This document shows, in pieces, positions 26,405-35,220 of a DNA stretch of 64,000 bases. Positions within the stretch are counted from its first letter, which is position 1. Every line of letters begins with the position of its first letter. A program made the position numbers and the translations under genes. This DNA is from Mucilaginibacter sp. L196. GTDB lineage: Bacteria; Bacteroidota; Bacteroidia; Sphingobacteriales; Sphingobacteriaceae. The notes below the pieces were generated by a model. That model saw only the letters and a program-made list of their open reading frames with translations. It was not told the DNA's origin and ran no database searches. Location: assembly GCF_009765905.1 (NCBI RefSeq), contig NZ_LMUO01000009.1:287941-351940 (forward strand), written 5' to 3'.

Positions 26405-26548
26405 TTAAAATTTTGTTAATACCTTTAATAGCAACAACAAATGCCCTGCTTAAAGGTTATAAGATCAGAATTTATAGCGCTATAGAATTGAAAAACGCTG
26501 TAAACTTTTGAATCATATTAATTCTGATTCAGACTTTAACTATATACC

Positions 26549-28102
26549 ATGCAAGATACAACCATATTGTGGGCGGATGACGAGATTGATTTGTTGAGAC
26601 CCCACATTTTATTTTTAAACGAAAAAGGATACAAAGTAACCACCGTAACTAACGGTATGGATGCTGTGGAAGCCTTCAAAAATAATTTTTTCGACCTTGT
26701 TTTTTTAGATGAGAATATGCCCGGCTTAACCGGATTGGAAACTTTATCGCAAATTAAAAACATTAATAATGATGTACCAATCGTTCTTATTACCAAAAAT
26801 GAGGAAGAGTATTTAATGGAGGATGCCATCGGCTCCAAAATTGATGACTACCTGATAAAGCCAGTACACCCCAAGCAAATATTGCTTACCATTAAAAAAC
26901 TTACGGATAACAAGCGCCTGGTAACCGAAAAAACAACCATGGCTTACCAGCAAGAGTTCCGTAACCTGGGCATGACGCTTAATGATAACTTGAGCCACCA
27001 GGAGTGGGTTGATGTTTACAAAAAGCTAATTTATTGGGAGCTTGAGCTGCAACAATTGCAGGATAACGGCATGCATGAAATTTTAACACTGCAAAAGGCC
27101 GAAGCCAATACCCAGTTCTGCAAATTTGTAGAACGTAATTATCTGGACTGGATTAAAAATCCGGATACGGCGCCAACAAGTTCGCCGCAGTTATTTAAAA
27201 AGAAGGTTTTCCCTAAACTGGATGGTAAAGGCCCGGTGTTTTTTATCTTGATTGATAATTTAAGGTATGATCAGTTTAAGATCATTAACCCGATTATCTC
27301 TGAATACTTTAGATTAGAGGAAGAGGATACCTATTACAGTATTTTGCCTACCGCAACGCAATATGCCCGTAATGCTATTTTCTCCGGCCTGATGCCGTTG
27401 GAAATGGAACGCCGTTACCCGCAAATGTGGCAGAATGATGAGGACGAAGGCGGTAAGAATTTATTTGAGGCGGATTTTATTGCCGACCAGGTGAAACGCG
27501 TGGTTCGTAAAGACATCAAACTGTCTTATCACAAAATCCTGAATATTGACGAAGGTCGGGCGTTGAATGAATCGGTAAATAACCTGATGAATAACGACCT
27601 GAACGTGGTTGTTTACAACTTTGTGGATATGTTGTCTCATGCCCGTACAGATATGCAAATGATCCGTGAGTTGGCGAGTGATGATTCGGCTTACCGTTCA
27701 TTAACACTTTCCTGGTTTGAGCATTCTCCACTGTTTGAGCTACTTAAGTTTTTAGCATCGAAACAAGTTCGTGTGGTTATTACTACCGATCATGGCACTA
27801 TCCGCGTAAAAAAACCAAGTAAAATTATCGGCGACAGAAACACCAACACCAACCTGCGCTATAAACAGGGCCGTAATTTAAATTTTAACGCTAAAGATGT
27901 ATTTCACATCCGCAACCCGCATGATGCGATGCTACCTAAGCTGCATGTAAGCTCAAGCTTTGTATTTGCCAAGGAAGACGGTTATTTTGTTTACCCAAAC
28001 AACTACAACCACTTTGTTAATTTTTATAACGAAACTTTCCAGCATGGCGGTATCTCATTAGAAGAAATGATTATACCTATTGCCACCTACGGGCCTAAAT
28101 AG
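26549..28102 (+). CDS. porX: PorX-type response regulator with PglZ domain
   Basis: A 517-residue protein. The receiver (1-120) has WADDE at 9-13, phosphoacceptor D54 (LVFLDENMPG) and the Lys in YLIKPVHP. A helical bundle follows, then a PglZ/alkaline-phosphatase-like domain (about 205-500) with FFILIDNLRYDQF, ILPTATQYARNAIFSGLMP, VVYNFVDMLSHAR and VVITTDHGTIRV, carrying metal-binding Asp, Thr and His. This architecture is PorX, which in other Bacteroidota controls type IX secretion genes and cleaves nucleotide messengers through the PglZ domain. No PorY kinase is adjacent, as is usual. It supports a T9SS in this organism. Confidence 0.94.
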   Translation: MQDTTILWADDEIDLLRPHILFLNEKGYKVTTVTNGMDAVEAFKNNFFDLVFLDENMPGLTGLETLSQIKNINNDVPIVLITKNEEEYLMEDAIGSKIDDYLIKPVHPKQILLTIKKLTDNKRLVTEKTTMAYQQEFRNLGMTLNDNLSHQEWVDVYKKLIYWELELQQLQDNGMHEILTLQKAEANTQFCKFVERNYLDWIKNPDTAPTSSPQLFKKKVFPKLDGKGPVFFILIDNLRYDQFKIINPIISEYFRLEEEDTYYSILPTATQYARNAIFSGLMPLEMERRYPQMWQNDEDEGGKNLFEADFIADQVKRVVRKDIKLSYHKILNIDEGRALNESVNNLMNNDLNVVVYNFVDMLSHARTDMQMIRELASDDSAYRSLTLSWFEHSPLFELLKFLASKQVRVVITTDHGTIRVKKPSKIIGDRNTNTNLRYKQGRNLNFNAKDVFHIRNPHDAMLPKLHVSSSFVFAKEDGYFVYPNNYNHFVNFYNETFQHGGISLEEMIIPIATYGPK

Positions 28103-28121
28103 GCAATAGCCAGTAACCATT

Positions 28122-28209
28122 TGTCATTCTGAGCGGAGCGAAGAATCTTCTGCACCAAGCATATTCGTTTGTAAGTCGAAGAAGATTCTTCGCTTCGCTC
28201 AGAATGACA
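28122..28209. repeat. Dispersed GTCATTCTGAGCGGAGCG hairpin repeat
   Basis: Tgtcattctgagcggagcga and its mirror cgcttcgctcagaatgaca form arms of about 27 bp around a variable centre. It lies between porX and tsaE. Confidence 0.85.
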
Positions 28210-28237
28210 TTTAGTTAAGTTTTTTTATTTTTGGCGC

Positions 28238-28654
28238 ATGGAACTGCTCATAAATAGCCTCAATGAATTGGATGCAACAGCAGCATCTATCTTATCTTTT
28301 GCATCTAACAACCGTGTTTTTCTTTTTTATGGCGATATGGGTGCAGGTAAAACTACGCTCATAAAATCTTTATGCAAATCATTAGGCGTTACCGATAATA
28401 TCTCAAGCCCTACATTTGCCATTGTAAATGAGTACAGGGCGGCAAACAATACCATTTATCATTTTGATTTTTATCGCCTTAAAACAGAAATCGAAGCCAT
28501 GGATATGGGTTTTGAAGAATACCTGTACTCCGGTAATTATTGCTTTATTGAATGGCCGGAAAAAGTGCCTGAGTTGTTACCTGAAAACTATATCAGCATA
28601 AACATACAGGTTGTTGCGGATGGTGCCAGATATATAACTGTTAAGCATATTTAG
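28238..28654 (+). CDS. tsaE: tRNA threonylcarbamoyladenosine biosynthesis ATPase TsaE
   Basis: A 138-residue P-loop ATPase. The Walker A motif is GDMGAGKTTLIKSL, followed by NISSPTFAIVNEY and the FDFYRL and FIEWPEKV motifs specific to TsaE. It works with TsaB and TsaD to make t6A37 in ANN-decoding tRNAs. Full length for the family. The alanine dehydrogenase gene follows after 53 bases. Confidence 0.96.
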   Translation: MELLINSLNELDATAASILSFASNNRVFLFYGDMGAGKTTLIKSLCKSLGVTDNISSPTFAIVNEYRAANNTIYHFDFYRLKTEIEAMDMGFEEYLYSGNYCFIEWPEKVPELLPENYISINIQVVADGARYITVKHI

Positions 28655-28707
28655 TTTAACAATAATCCTTTTTTTTCCTATCTTCAACATCCAGAAAATA
28701 GACCAAA

Positions 28708-29934
28708 ATGAGTTCAGGGAAATACAGTGGGTTTTCTGATATTGCCAAGCAGGCAATGATGCAGCCGCAGGAGTCGATGCTGGAGGTTAAGGCTCAAAAA
28801 AATCAATTATACATAGGTATTCCAAAAGAAGTTTCGTTTCAGGAAAACCGTATTCCGCTTACACCTTTGTCCGTCGCGTTATTGGTAAACAACGGGCATA
28901 ATGTAATGCTGGAAAGCAATGCCGGGCAGGCCGCCAACTTTTCGGATAAGGATTATAGCGAACAAGGGGCCTTAATTGTTCACGATACCCGAAAAATTTA
29001 CGAAGCCGATATCATCATCAAAATAGCCCCACCTACTTTGGGTGAAATTGAAATGATGAAACCCGGGCAGATCTTAATATCAGCGCTGCAACTCTCGACA
29101 TTAAGGCCAGAGTGTTTACAGGCCCTGCTTAATAAAAAAATTACCGCGCTTTGTTTTGAGCATTTACAGGACGAAGGCGGATCATTAACCGTAGTGCGCG
29201 CCATGAGCGAGATTGTTGGCGCAACATCTATTCTGATCGCCGCTGAATACCTAAGCAATGTTTTTGAAGGCAAAGGCCTGATGCTTGGCGGCATTACCGG
29301 TGTACCACCCACCGAAATTGTAATATTAGGTGCCGGTACAGTAGGCGAATACGCAGCCCGAACAGCTATCTCGTTAGGTGCCGAGGTGAAGGTGTTTGAT
29401 CCGTCAATTTATAAACTTCGTCGTTTACAAAATAATATCGGTACACGGATATTTACCTCTGTAGTGCAGCCCATCGTTTTAGAAAAAGCTATTACCACTT
29501 GCGATGTAGCTATAGGCGCCATGCGGGCCGAAGACGGCCGCAGTCCCTGTATTATATCAGAAACAACGGTTAGCAAAATGAAACGCGACTCGGTAATTAT
29601 TGATGTAAGTATTGATCAGGGTGGTTGTTTTGAAACATCTGAGATTACAAATCATACCCATCCGGTTTTCCGCAAGTACGATGTAATACATTATTGTGTG
29701 CCAAACATAGCATCGCGTGTTGCTCGTACCGCTACTTATGCTTTAACTAATATTTTCGCTCCTATTTTATTGGACATTGGCGAGCAAGGCGGCCTTAAAA
29801 ATGTAATATGGCAAAATGCTGGTGTGCGCAATGCCGTATATATTTACCAGGGACATTTAACCAGTAAATACATTGGTGAGCGGTTCTCTATTCCCACTAA
29901 GGACCTTGATCTGCTTATCGTTTCACATCGATAG
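28708..29934 (+). CDS. ald: Alanine dehydrogenase
   Basis: A 408-residue NAD-dependent enzyme interconverting L-alanine with pyruvate and ammonia. It has an extra N-terminal 40 residues (MSSGKYSGFSDIAKQAMMQP) seen in Bacteroidota members, then IGIPKEVSFQENRIPLTP, the catalytic Lys in DIIIKIAPP, the NAD-binding VILGAGTVGEYAARTAISLGA and a DVSIDQGGCFETS segment near the end of the domain. The D-Ala-D-Ala dipeptidase gene begins 9 bases after its stop, so the two are probably co-transcribed for alanine use. Confidence 0.9.
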   Translation: MSSGKYSGFSDIAKQAMMQPQESMLEVKAQKNQLYIGIPKEVSFQENRIPLTPLSVALLVNNGHNVMLESNAGQAANFSDKDYSEQGALIVHDTRKIYEADIIIKIAPPTLGEIEMMKPGQILISALQLSTLRPECLQALLNKKITALCFEHLQDEGGSLTVVRAMSEIVGATSILIAAEYLSNVFEGKGLMLGGITGVPPTEIVILGAGTVGEYAARTAISLGAEVKVFDPSIYKLRRLQNNIGTRIFTSVVQPIVLEKAITTCDVAIGAMRAEDGRSPCIISETTVSKMKRDSVIIDVSIDQGGCFETSEITNHTHPVFRKYDVIHYCVPNIASRVARTATYALTNIFAPILLDIGEQGGLKNVIWQNAGVRNAVYIYQGHLTSKYIGERFSIPTKDLDLLIVSHR

Positions 29935-29943
29935 TTAAGTCAT

Positions 29944-30648
29944 ATGAAAAATATTAGGCGCATAGTTCGGGTTGTTTTAATAGCAATAGTAATAAGCACC
30001 TTTTGGATAAGTAAAACAACCGCGCAGGTACAACTTTACAGCCATGCATTATTAATAAGTACAAATGTGGCTTATCAAAACGAAATTAAAGCCGATTCAG
30101 AAAAACGTCTTGTAGAAATAAAAAAATATATACCAGGTATCGTGCTGGATATTCGTTATGCCACCACTAACAACTTTGCGCATCAAAAAATGTATCCGCA
30201 GGCAAAAGCTTATGCAAGGCTGCCGGTTGTGCTTGCATTAAAAGAGGTGGAGGCGGCATTAAAACTTCAAGGCCTAGGTTTGAAAATTTATGATGCTTAT
30301 CGCCCATATGCGGTTACCGTAAAGTTTTATGAGTTAATACGCGATACTGATTTTGTTGCTGACCCGGCAAAAGGCTCTAAACACAATCGCGGATGTGCCA
30401 TTGATTTGAGTTTGATAGACCTGAAAACAGGTAAAGAACTGGATATGCCAACCGGCTTCGACAGTTTCAGCAAAAAAGCCGCATCAAATAATACTGACTT
30501 ACCAAAACAGGAGATCGCAAATCGAGCGCTGTTAAAAAAGGTTATGGTAGCACATGGGTTTACCGAATTACCAACCGAGTGGTGGCATTTTGATTTTAAA
30601 GGATGGAAAAATTATGAACTGCTTGACGTGCCTTTTTCAGATCTCTAA
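29944..30648 (+). CDS. ddpX: D-alanyl-D-alanine dipeptidase (M15D, VanX/DdpX family)
   Basis: A 234-residue exported zinc peptidase. Residues 1-28 are a signal sequence. The family zinc motifs are SKHNRGCAIDLSLID (SxHxxGxAxD) and EWWHFDFKGW, with the catalytic Glu in ELPTEWW, and YDAYRP near residue 118. Family members split D-Ala-D-Ala released from peptidoglycan. It shares an operon with alanine dehydrogenase. Its TAA stop codon is one copy of the 3-bp target duplication of the MITE-like element that follows, so the insertion left the reading frame intact. Confidence 0.9.
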   Translation: MKNIRRIVRVVLIAIVISTFWISKTTAQVQLYSHALLISTNVAYQNEIKADSEKRLVEIKKYIPGIVLDIRYATTNNFAHQKMYPQAKAYARLPVVLALKEVEAALKLQGLGLKIYDAYRPYAVTVKFYELIRDTDFVADPAKGSKHNRGCAIDLSLIDLKTGKELDMPTGFDSFSKKAASNNTDLPKQEIANRALLKKVMVAHGFTELPTEWWHFDFKGWKNYELLDVPFSDL

Positions 30649-30839
30649 GCAGCTGTCTAAAAACGATTGAATATTGTTTTTATATAAACACAAAAACAAA
30701 GCGTCATTGCGAGGTACGAAGCAATCTCTACATAGGCAAGGCGATTAGAAAGGTATTGAAGCTGCAGAGCAACTCTGTAAAGTATAGAGATTGCTTCGTT
30801 TACAGCAATGACGATAGTTTTATCATTTTGGACAGCATC
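30649..30839. mobile_element. MITE-like element carrying a GTCATTGCGAGG hairpin, copy 1
   Basis: The 191-bp element starts gcagctgtctaaaaa and ends ttttggacagcatc, so its ends are inverted repeats of the form G-NN-GCTGTC(T/C)AAAA. TAA flanks it on both sides (30646-30648 and 30840-30842), consistent with a 3-bp target duplication. Inside, gcgtcattgcgaggtacgaa and caatctct pair with agagattgcttcg and gcaatgac. No transposase is encoded. A second copy is at 40529-40697. Confidence 0.7.
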
Positions 30840-30845
30840 TAATTA

Positions 30846-31427
30846 CTATCGCCCCGGTATCCCCTGCGAATAATTTTCTAAAATATAACTTTGAGGTATC
30901 TCGTTTATATGATGCTTTTTACCGTAATATCGCACTGTGCAATCTACATCACCTGTACTTTTTATGGTTAAACAAAATAATTGGTCATGGTCTCCCTTAT
31001 CCAGCTCATCAAACGGCGTTTCACCACCAAGTGCCGATATTAATGGAATAATTGTATCGTAATTAGCCACTATTAGCACATTCTTGCCAATAAAGTTCAG
31101 CTTTATAATTTGTGCGAACTTTTGTACGCTATCGGTATATACACGAGGTAAAATTTTATCTCGCGTAGCCAATGGTTCTGCGGTTTCTGCTGATATTTTT
31201 TTAGGGGTGATGTAAATAACCTGCACGTCATCATGTTTAAGTGCCTTAAACAAGTCAACCGCTCGTTCCTTGCCAGTATCTGATAATGCATCAATTCCTT
31301 TAGCCTTCTCCGCATTGTTTACTATCCAAACGTTAGTTTTTTGTGCTAAGGCACTAAAATTGCTAAGGAATAAAGCAAAAGGTATAAGTATTAATAGTTT
31401 GCTCAAAAAAAACACTTTTTTTATCAT
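30846..31427 (-). CDS. Exported histidine-phosphatase-like protein lacking catalytic histidines
   Basis: A 193-residue protein with a signal peptide (1-29, ending SALAQ). The fold signature of the histidine phosphatase (phosphoglycerate mutase-like) superfamily can be followed: VWIVNNAEKAKG at 33-44 stands where LVRHAEK occurs, LSDTGKERAVDL follows at 48-59, then ITPKKISAETAEPLA, and KNVLIVANYDTIIPLISALGG where VxHxxT is normal. The first catalytic RH is replaced by N37-N38 and the second His by Asn122. I infer a catalytically dead, possibly binding-only member; the reading frame is intact, so it is not a pseudogene. Divergent from the YihY gene. Confidence 0.7.
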   Translation of the reverse strand: MIKKVFFLSKLLILIPFALFLSNFSALAQKTNVWIVNNAEKAKGIDALSDTGKERAVDLFKALKHDDVQVIYITPKKISAETAEPLATRDKILPRVYTDSVQKFAQIIKLNFIGKNVLIVANYDTIIPLISALGGETPFDELDKGDHDQLFCLTIKSTGDVDCTVRYYGKKHHINEIPQSYILENYSQGIPGR

Positions 31428-31542
31428 GGAGTTATGATTTAAAGTTTAGTACTAAGTATGGCTATTATACACGGCTTGTTCTATTACATAAAGCTATCAT
31501 AATAAAGCATATATACTTTTATTACAAATATATTTGATACGA

Positions 31543-32514
31543 ATGAAGATTTTAAGAAAAGCATACCTAAAACGATGGTGGAAAATAATTATGACCACAT
31601 TTATGGGCTTTATAAATGATAATGGACTTAAATTAAGTGCTTCGCTGGCATACTATACCATATTTTCTATTGCGCCTTTATTAGTATTGGTACTAGCGCT
31701 TATCGGGATATTTTTAAGAGATCCCGCAAACAGGGATTTGCTATATGTACAAGTAGAACATTACATGGGGATGCAAGCATCTATTCAAATAAAAGATGTT
31801 ATTAAAAACTACGGCATGCACAGCAAAAGCGGGCCGGCACTGGTTTCAGGTATTATTGTATTGTTGATAGGCGCAAGCAGCATGTTCGTCGAAATACAAG
31901 ATTCCTTAAATATCATATGGCGGGTTAAAGCTAAACCTAAAAAAGGGTGGTTAAAATTAATAGAGAATAGGTTCTTGTCATTCTCGCTTGTTGGTAGCCT
32001 TGGCTTTTTGTTAGTTGTATCGCTTATTATAAATATACTAATTTCTGCTTTGAGCAATAAGATACAGTATTTTTTTCCGGGTATACATATTATAATATAT
32101 GTTGTTAACCTTGCCATTACGTTTATAGTAATCACTACGCTTTTTGCTATTATATTTAAAGTACTTCCCGATGTTAAAATTTCATGGAAAGATGTGAGGT
32201 CGGGGGCGATATTTACCGCCTTACTATTTATGTTGGGGCAATATTTAATAGGCTTGTATATTAAATATTTCGCCAATAGCTCTGCTTACGGGGCTGCGGG
32301 CTCAATCATAGTAATACTTACATGGATATATTATACCTCGGCTATATTATATATAGGTGCGGAGTTTACGCAGGTTTATGCGGAAGCAATGGGGAGCAAA
32401 ATTGAACCGGCGGAGTATGCCGTAGCCATAAAACAAACAGAGATTGAAATGGAAGTAGCCAAGTTGCCTACTCAACATCCTGATATAAAAGACAATTTGA
32501 AACAGCCCGGGTAA
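31543..32514 (+). CDS. YihY/BrkB-family inner-membrane protein
   Basis: A 323-residue protein when begun at the ATG at 31543; an in-frame TTG three codons earlier is weaker. There are about six transmembrane segments. Family motifs include the N-terminal LSASLAYYTIFSIAPLLVLVLALIG, SIQIKDVIKN, LNIIWRVKAKPKKG and the C-terminal GSIIVILTWIYYTSAILYIGAEFTQVYA. These proteins (once called ribonuclease BN or virulence factor BrkB) are widespread, with transport suggested but not settled. Divergent from the histidine-phosphatase-like gene. Confidence 0.92.
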   Translation: MKILRKAYLKRWWKIIMTTFMGFINDNGLKLSASLAYYTIFSIAPLLVLVLALIGIFLRDPANRDLLYVQVEHYMGMQASIQIKDVIKNYGMHSKSGPALVSGIIVLLIGASSMFVEIQDSLNIIWRVKAKPKKGWLKLIENRFLSFSLVGSLGFLLVVSLIINILISALSNKIQYFFPGIHIIIYVVNLAITFIVITTLFAIIFKVLPDVKISWKDVRSGAIFTALLFMLGQYLIGLYIKYFANSSAYGAAGSIIVILTWIYYTSAILYIGAEFTQVYAEAMGSKIEPAEYAVAIKQTEIEMEVAKLPTQHPDIKDNLKQPG

Positions 32515-32612
32515 GCTAATGCTATAACCGGGTTCTTTTCACTATCATGGATGTAACATCATTGTGTTTTAGCGGTCTATTTTATGTAGATTTAATCAAC
32601 CAATTATAACAC

Positions 32613-33854
32613 ATGTCGCGTAATCTCTTAAATAAATTAAAGCGGGTGCATTTGTTAATGCCCGTATTTATTTTTGTTTTTTGCTTTTCATCTGCACATG
32701 CCCAGTATTTTGATCTACCACAAAATCGAAAGCATATAAAAATCCCCTTTCGATTGGTTAGGAATATGATTGTTATAAAGCTGAATATAAATGATAAGGG
32801 GCCATTTAATTTTGTTTTAGATACCGGTGTTGGATTGATGATAATTACAGAGCCGGATTTGGTTGACTCGATCAACCTGAAATCAAAAAGAATTGTAAAA
32901 ATAGCTGGATTGGGAGAGGGGGATGATGCAGAAGCATATATAACCTCGGCACTTAATGTGCAGATTCCGGGTTTGGTAAGCCATGATGTAAATGCAGCGA
33001 TATTAAAAAAAGATCATTTTAATCTTTCCAACTATGCGGGTATGCCTATTGATGGCTTATTGGGGTATGAGTTTTTTGACAATCTTGCTATTAGTATTGA
33101 TTTTAGTGACAGTACGCTTAATATATGCAGGCCGGCTGATTTACACCCGTTTAGAAAGGGGAATAAAATTCCTATAACCATTGAAGATCGAAAACCATAT
33201 CTGCATGCTATTATAACACTCCCTAATGGAAAAAAAACAGATAGTAAATTAGTTATTGATATAGGAGCGGGCCACCCGGTTTCAATTGAAAATATGGTTA
33301 AAAACAATGGTTTACCTAAAGCATTTATAGCGGCTAATTTAGGGATTGGGTTAAATGGCCCTATTGATGGCTATTTAAGCCGCATAGATGAAATACAAAT
33401 TGGAAAATATAAAGTTAAGAACGTATTAGCGTCATTCCCTGATGATACAAAGAAACAAGTGGAAACCTCGGTACCTAGGGATGGAAACCTGGGCATTGGG
33501 ATGCTTAAAAAATTTAAAGTGATTTTTGATTATCCTGATAATGCCATATACTTAAAACCCGGGCCATTGTATAAAGAACCCTTTGAACACGATATGAGCG
33601 GACTGGAATATTATTCAGACGGAGGCTATAAACATGTTATTATAAGTAGAGTTGAACCAGGGTCGCCGGCAGACGAGGTTGGATTGGAGAAGGGCGACGA
33701 AATTGTAACAATTAACTTGATGCCGGTTTCAAAAATGAGTTTAGAGGATATTGATACTATTTTTAAATCAAAAGACGGCCGCAGTTTATTGCTCGAAGTA
33801 TATCACGATAATAAGTACGATAATATTATACTTACTTTAAAAAGAAGAATTTAG
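32613..33854 (+). CDS. Exported retropepsin-like aspartyl protease with C-terminal PDZ domain
   Basis: A 413-residue protein with a signal peptide (1-30). Residues 62-170 form a retropepsin-like half with the catalytic motif VLDTGVG (Asp70); a second half has LVIDIGAGHPVSI near 205, giving the paired Asp arrangement of single-chain aspartyl proteases. A PDZ domain occupies about 335-405 (VIISRVEPGSPADEVGLEKGDEIVTIN). Proteins of this layout are common in Bacteroidota, with no known substrate. It is transcribed alone. Confidence 0.88.
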   Translation: MSRNLLNKLKRVHLLMPVFIFVFCFSSAHAQYFDLPQNRKHIKIPFRLVRNMIVIKLNINDKGPFNFVLDTGVGLMIITEPDLVDSINLKSKRIVKIAGLGEGDDAEAYITSALNVQIPGLVSHDVNAAILKKDHFNLSNYAGMPIDGLLGYEFFDNLAISIDFSDSTLNICRPADLHPFRKGNKIPITIEDRKPYLHAIITLPNGKKTDSKLVIDIGAGHPVSIENMVKNNGLPKAFIAANLGIGLNGPIDGYLSRIDEIQIGKYKVKNVLASFPDDTKKQVETSVPRDGNLGIGMLKKFKVIFDYPDNAIYLKPGPLYKEPFEHDMSGLEYYSDGGYKHVIISRVEPGSPADEVGLEKGDEIVTINLMPVSKMSLEDIDTIFKSKDGRSLLLEVYHDNKYDNIILTLKRRI

Positions 33855-33882
33855 ATTAAAATAGCCTATATACCCCGGCCGA

Positions 33883-34155
33883 TTACTTTAACTGGCTTAT
33901 ATTTTCAAAAAACGCGGTTTGCAAATCCAACAGCGAACGCACATTTATCTTTTCGCCATACATATCAAAGCATAAAAATTTTGAATGCTGTAAGTCATTA
34001 TTCTTGGCGCGCTCAAAAAAATTAAAGGTTTCAAAAAAATAATGGTTAGTAGTGATCTTGCTTTTTCTATTGGTTTGCGAGGTGTTTAGTCTGAAACCAA
34101 TGCTGTCTATCCAGTTATGCACACGGGAATGCAGGTTTACACTAATATTGTTCAT
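33883..34155 (-). CDS. Small hypothetical protein
   Basis: A 90-residue protein rich in Asn, Ser, His and Phe, without signal peptide or membrane helix. It contains HNWIDSIGFRLNTSQTNRK and FETFNFFERAKNNDLQHSKF. I recognise no family. It converges on the aspartyl protease gene with a 28-base gap and is divergent from the collagen-like lipoprotein gene. The call rests on an intact frame with a good ATG and no competing frame. Confidence 0.5.
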   Translation of the reverse strand: MNNISVNLHSRVHNWIDSIGFRLNTSQTNRKSKITTNHYFFETFNFFERAKNNDLQHSKFLCFDMYGEKINVRSLLDLQTAFFENISQLK

Positions 34156-34338
34156 GAGTTAATGTTTTATTTACACTAACGAAAAATATAGCGAAGTGTT
34201 TCAACCAAGGCGAAATGTATTTCGAACAAATGTTAAGATTTTTGTGGAAAACTTTGTTGAATTTTTAATCTATATTAAAAAATTGTAACTAATTCAATCG
34301 TTTCTCGTAGAACAGCTCATTAAGCCACAATTAGAGCT

Positions 34339-35199
34339 ATGAAAAAACTAAAACTTACTTTATCAATCTTATTTGTAATTGCATTCACAATAAGTGCATG
34401 TCGTAAAGACAAAACTCCCGGCCCACAGGGAGATGCTGGTACTACCGGTGCAACAGGAGCCACTGGTCCTGGTGTTGGAGCACAAGGTGTAACCGGAAAT
34501 ACCGGCGCTACCGGATCAACCGGAGCAACAGGTGCTGGTACAACAGGGGCAACAGGAAGTACTGGTAAAACCGGCGCTACTGGTGCAACAGGGGCTAATG
34601 GTAGTAACGGAGCTACCGGAGCTACAGGTGTAGGATCAACCGGCGCTACCGGCGCAACAGGTGCCAATGGTACTACCGGTGCAACAGGTGCTAATGGAAG
34701 TAATGGAGCAACAGGTGCTAATGGAGCAACAGGTGCTAATGGAGTAACAGGTGCTAATGGAGTAACGGGTGCCAATGGTGCAACAGGTGCTGCTGGTTCA
34801 GCAGGTGCAACTGGAGCAACAGGTGCTACAGGTGCGAGCGCATCAAGTTATACCCTATCTAATCAAAATGTATCTACAGTATCCGCTCCATATGTGGTTC
34901 CTGCTATAACACAAGATATTGTTGATAATGGTGTAGTGTTAGTATACTACAGGCCAATGGGTGGTAGCGCTTGGTCCGTATTACCTTTCACTAATTCATC
35001 AGGCCTTTCAATAAGCTTTGATTCGTATGGTGTTGGATATGTATTGCTTGAGGCAAATCAAAATATTACCAACAACAGCGCGCAATTCAGGATAGTTATT
35101 ATACCTGGTACATCACTTAACAGTATACAAGTAACGCATCCTGGTATTGATATTAACAGCTTGCAAAGCGTAACATCATACTTACATTTAAGTAACTAA
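34339..35199 (+). CDS. Collagen-like (Gly-X-Y) repeat lipoprotein
   Basis: A 286-residue surface lipoprotein candidate. The signal peptide ends in ISAC, so Cys21 should be lipidated. Residues about 30-168 are an uninterrupted Gly-X-Y array dominated by GAT, GAN, GST and GSN triplets, close to collagen-like proteins of other bacteria. The C-terminal domain (169-286; for example [38 protein letters not shown]) is beta-rich and unnamed. The repeat DNA uses near-identical 9-base units and so can change length by slippage. A terminator follows; the large beta-barrel gene is downstream on the same strand. Confidence 0.88.
   Translation: MKKLKLTLSILFVIAFTISACRKDKTPGPQGDAGTTGATGATGPGVGAQGVTGNTGATGSTGATGAGTTGATGSTGKTGATGATGANGSNGATGATGVGSTGATGATGANGTTGATGANGSNGATGANGATGANGVTGANGVTGANGATGAAGSAGATGATGATGASASSYTLSNQNVSTVSAPYVVPAITQDIVDNGVVLVYYRPMGGSAWSVLPFTNSSGLSISFDSYGVGYVLLEANQNITNNSAQFRIVIIPGTSLNSIQVTHPGIDINSLQSVTSYLHLSN
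34434..34836 (+). repeat. In-frame tandem repeat coding for Gly-X-Y triplets
   Basis: About 45 tandem 9-base units such as ggtgcaaca/ggagcaaca/ggtgctaat, several of them identical neighbours (ggagtaacaggtgctaat occurs twice in a row near 34740). Repeat homogeneity suggests recent expansion or slippage within the lipoprotein gene. Confidence 0.85.
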
Positions 35200-35220
35200 T
35201 ATTCAATAATATTTATTTAT

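Noticed and set aside
29944..30648. Vancomycin-resistance cluster
   Set aside because: Only the VanX/DdpX-type dipeptidase is present; no VanH, VanA-type ligase or VanRS pair is adjacent.
30646..30842. Calling the element a full insertion sequence
   Set aside because: At 191 bp it has no coding capacity; only a MITE-like, non-autonomous element is supported.
34320..34775. A 151-residue minus-strand frame of repeated Val-Ala-Pro triplets
   Set aside because: It is the antisense image of the Gly-X-Y collagen-like repeats; the plus-strand gene has a lipoprotein signal and a terminator.
34434..34836. Possible CRISPR-like array
   Set aside because: The units are contiguous 9-base codon triplets with no spacers and they code in frame for Gly-X-Y repeats.
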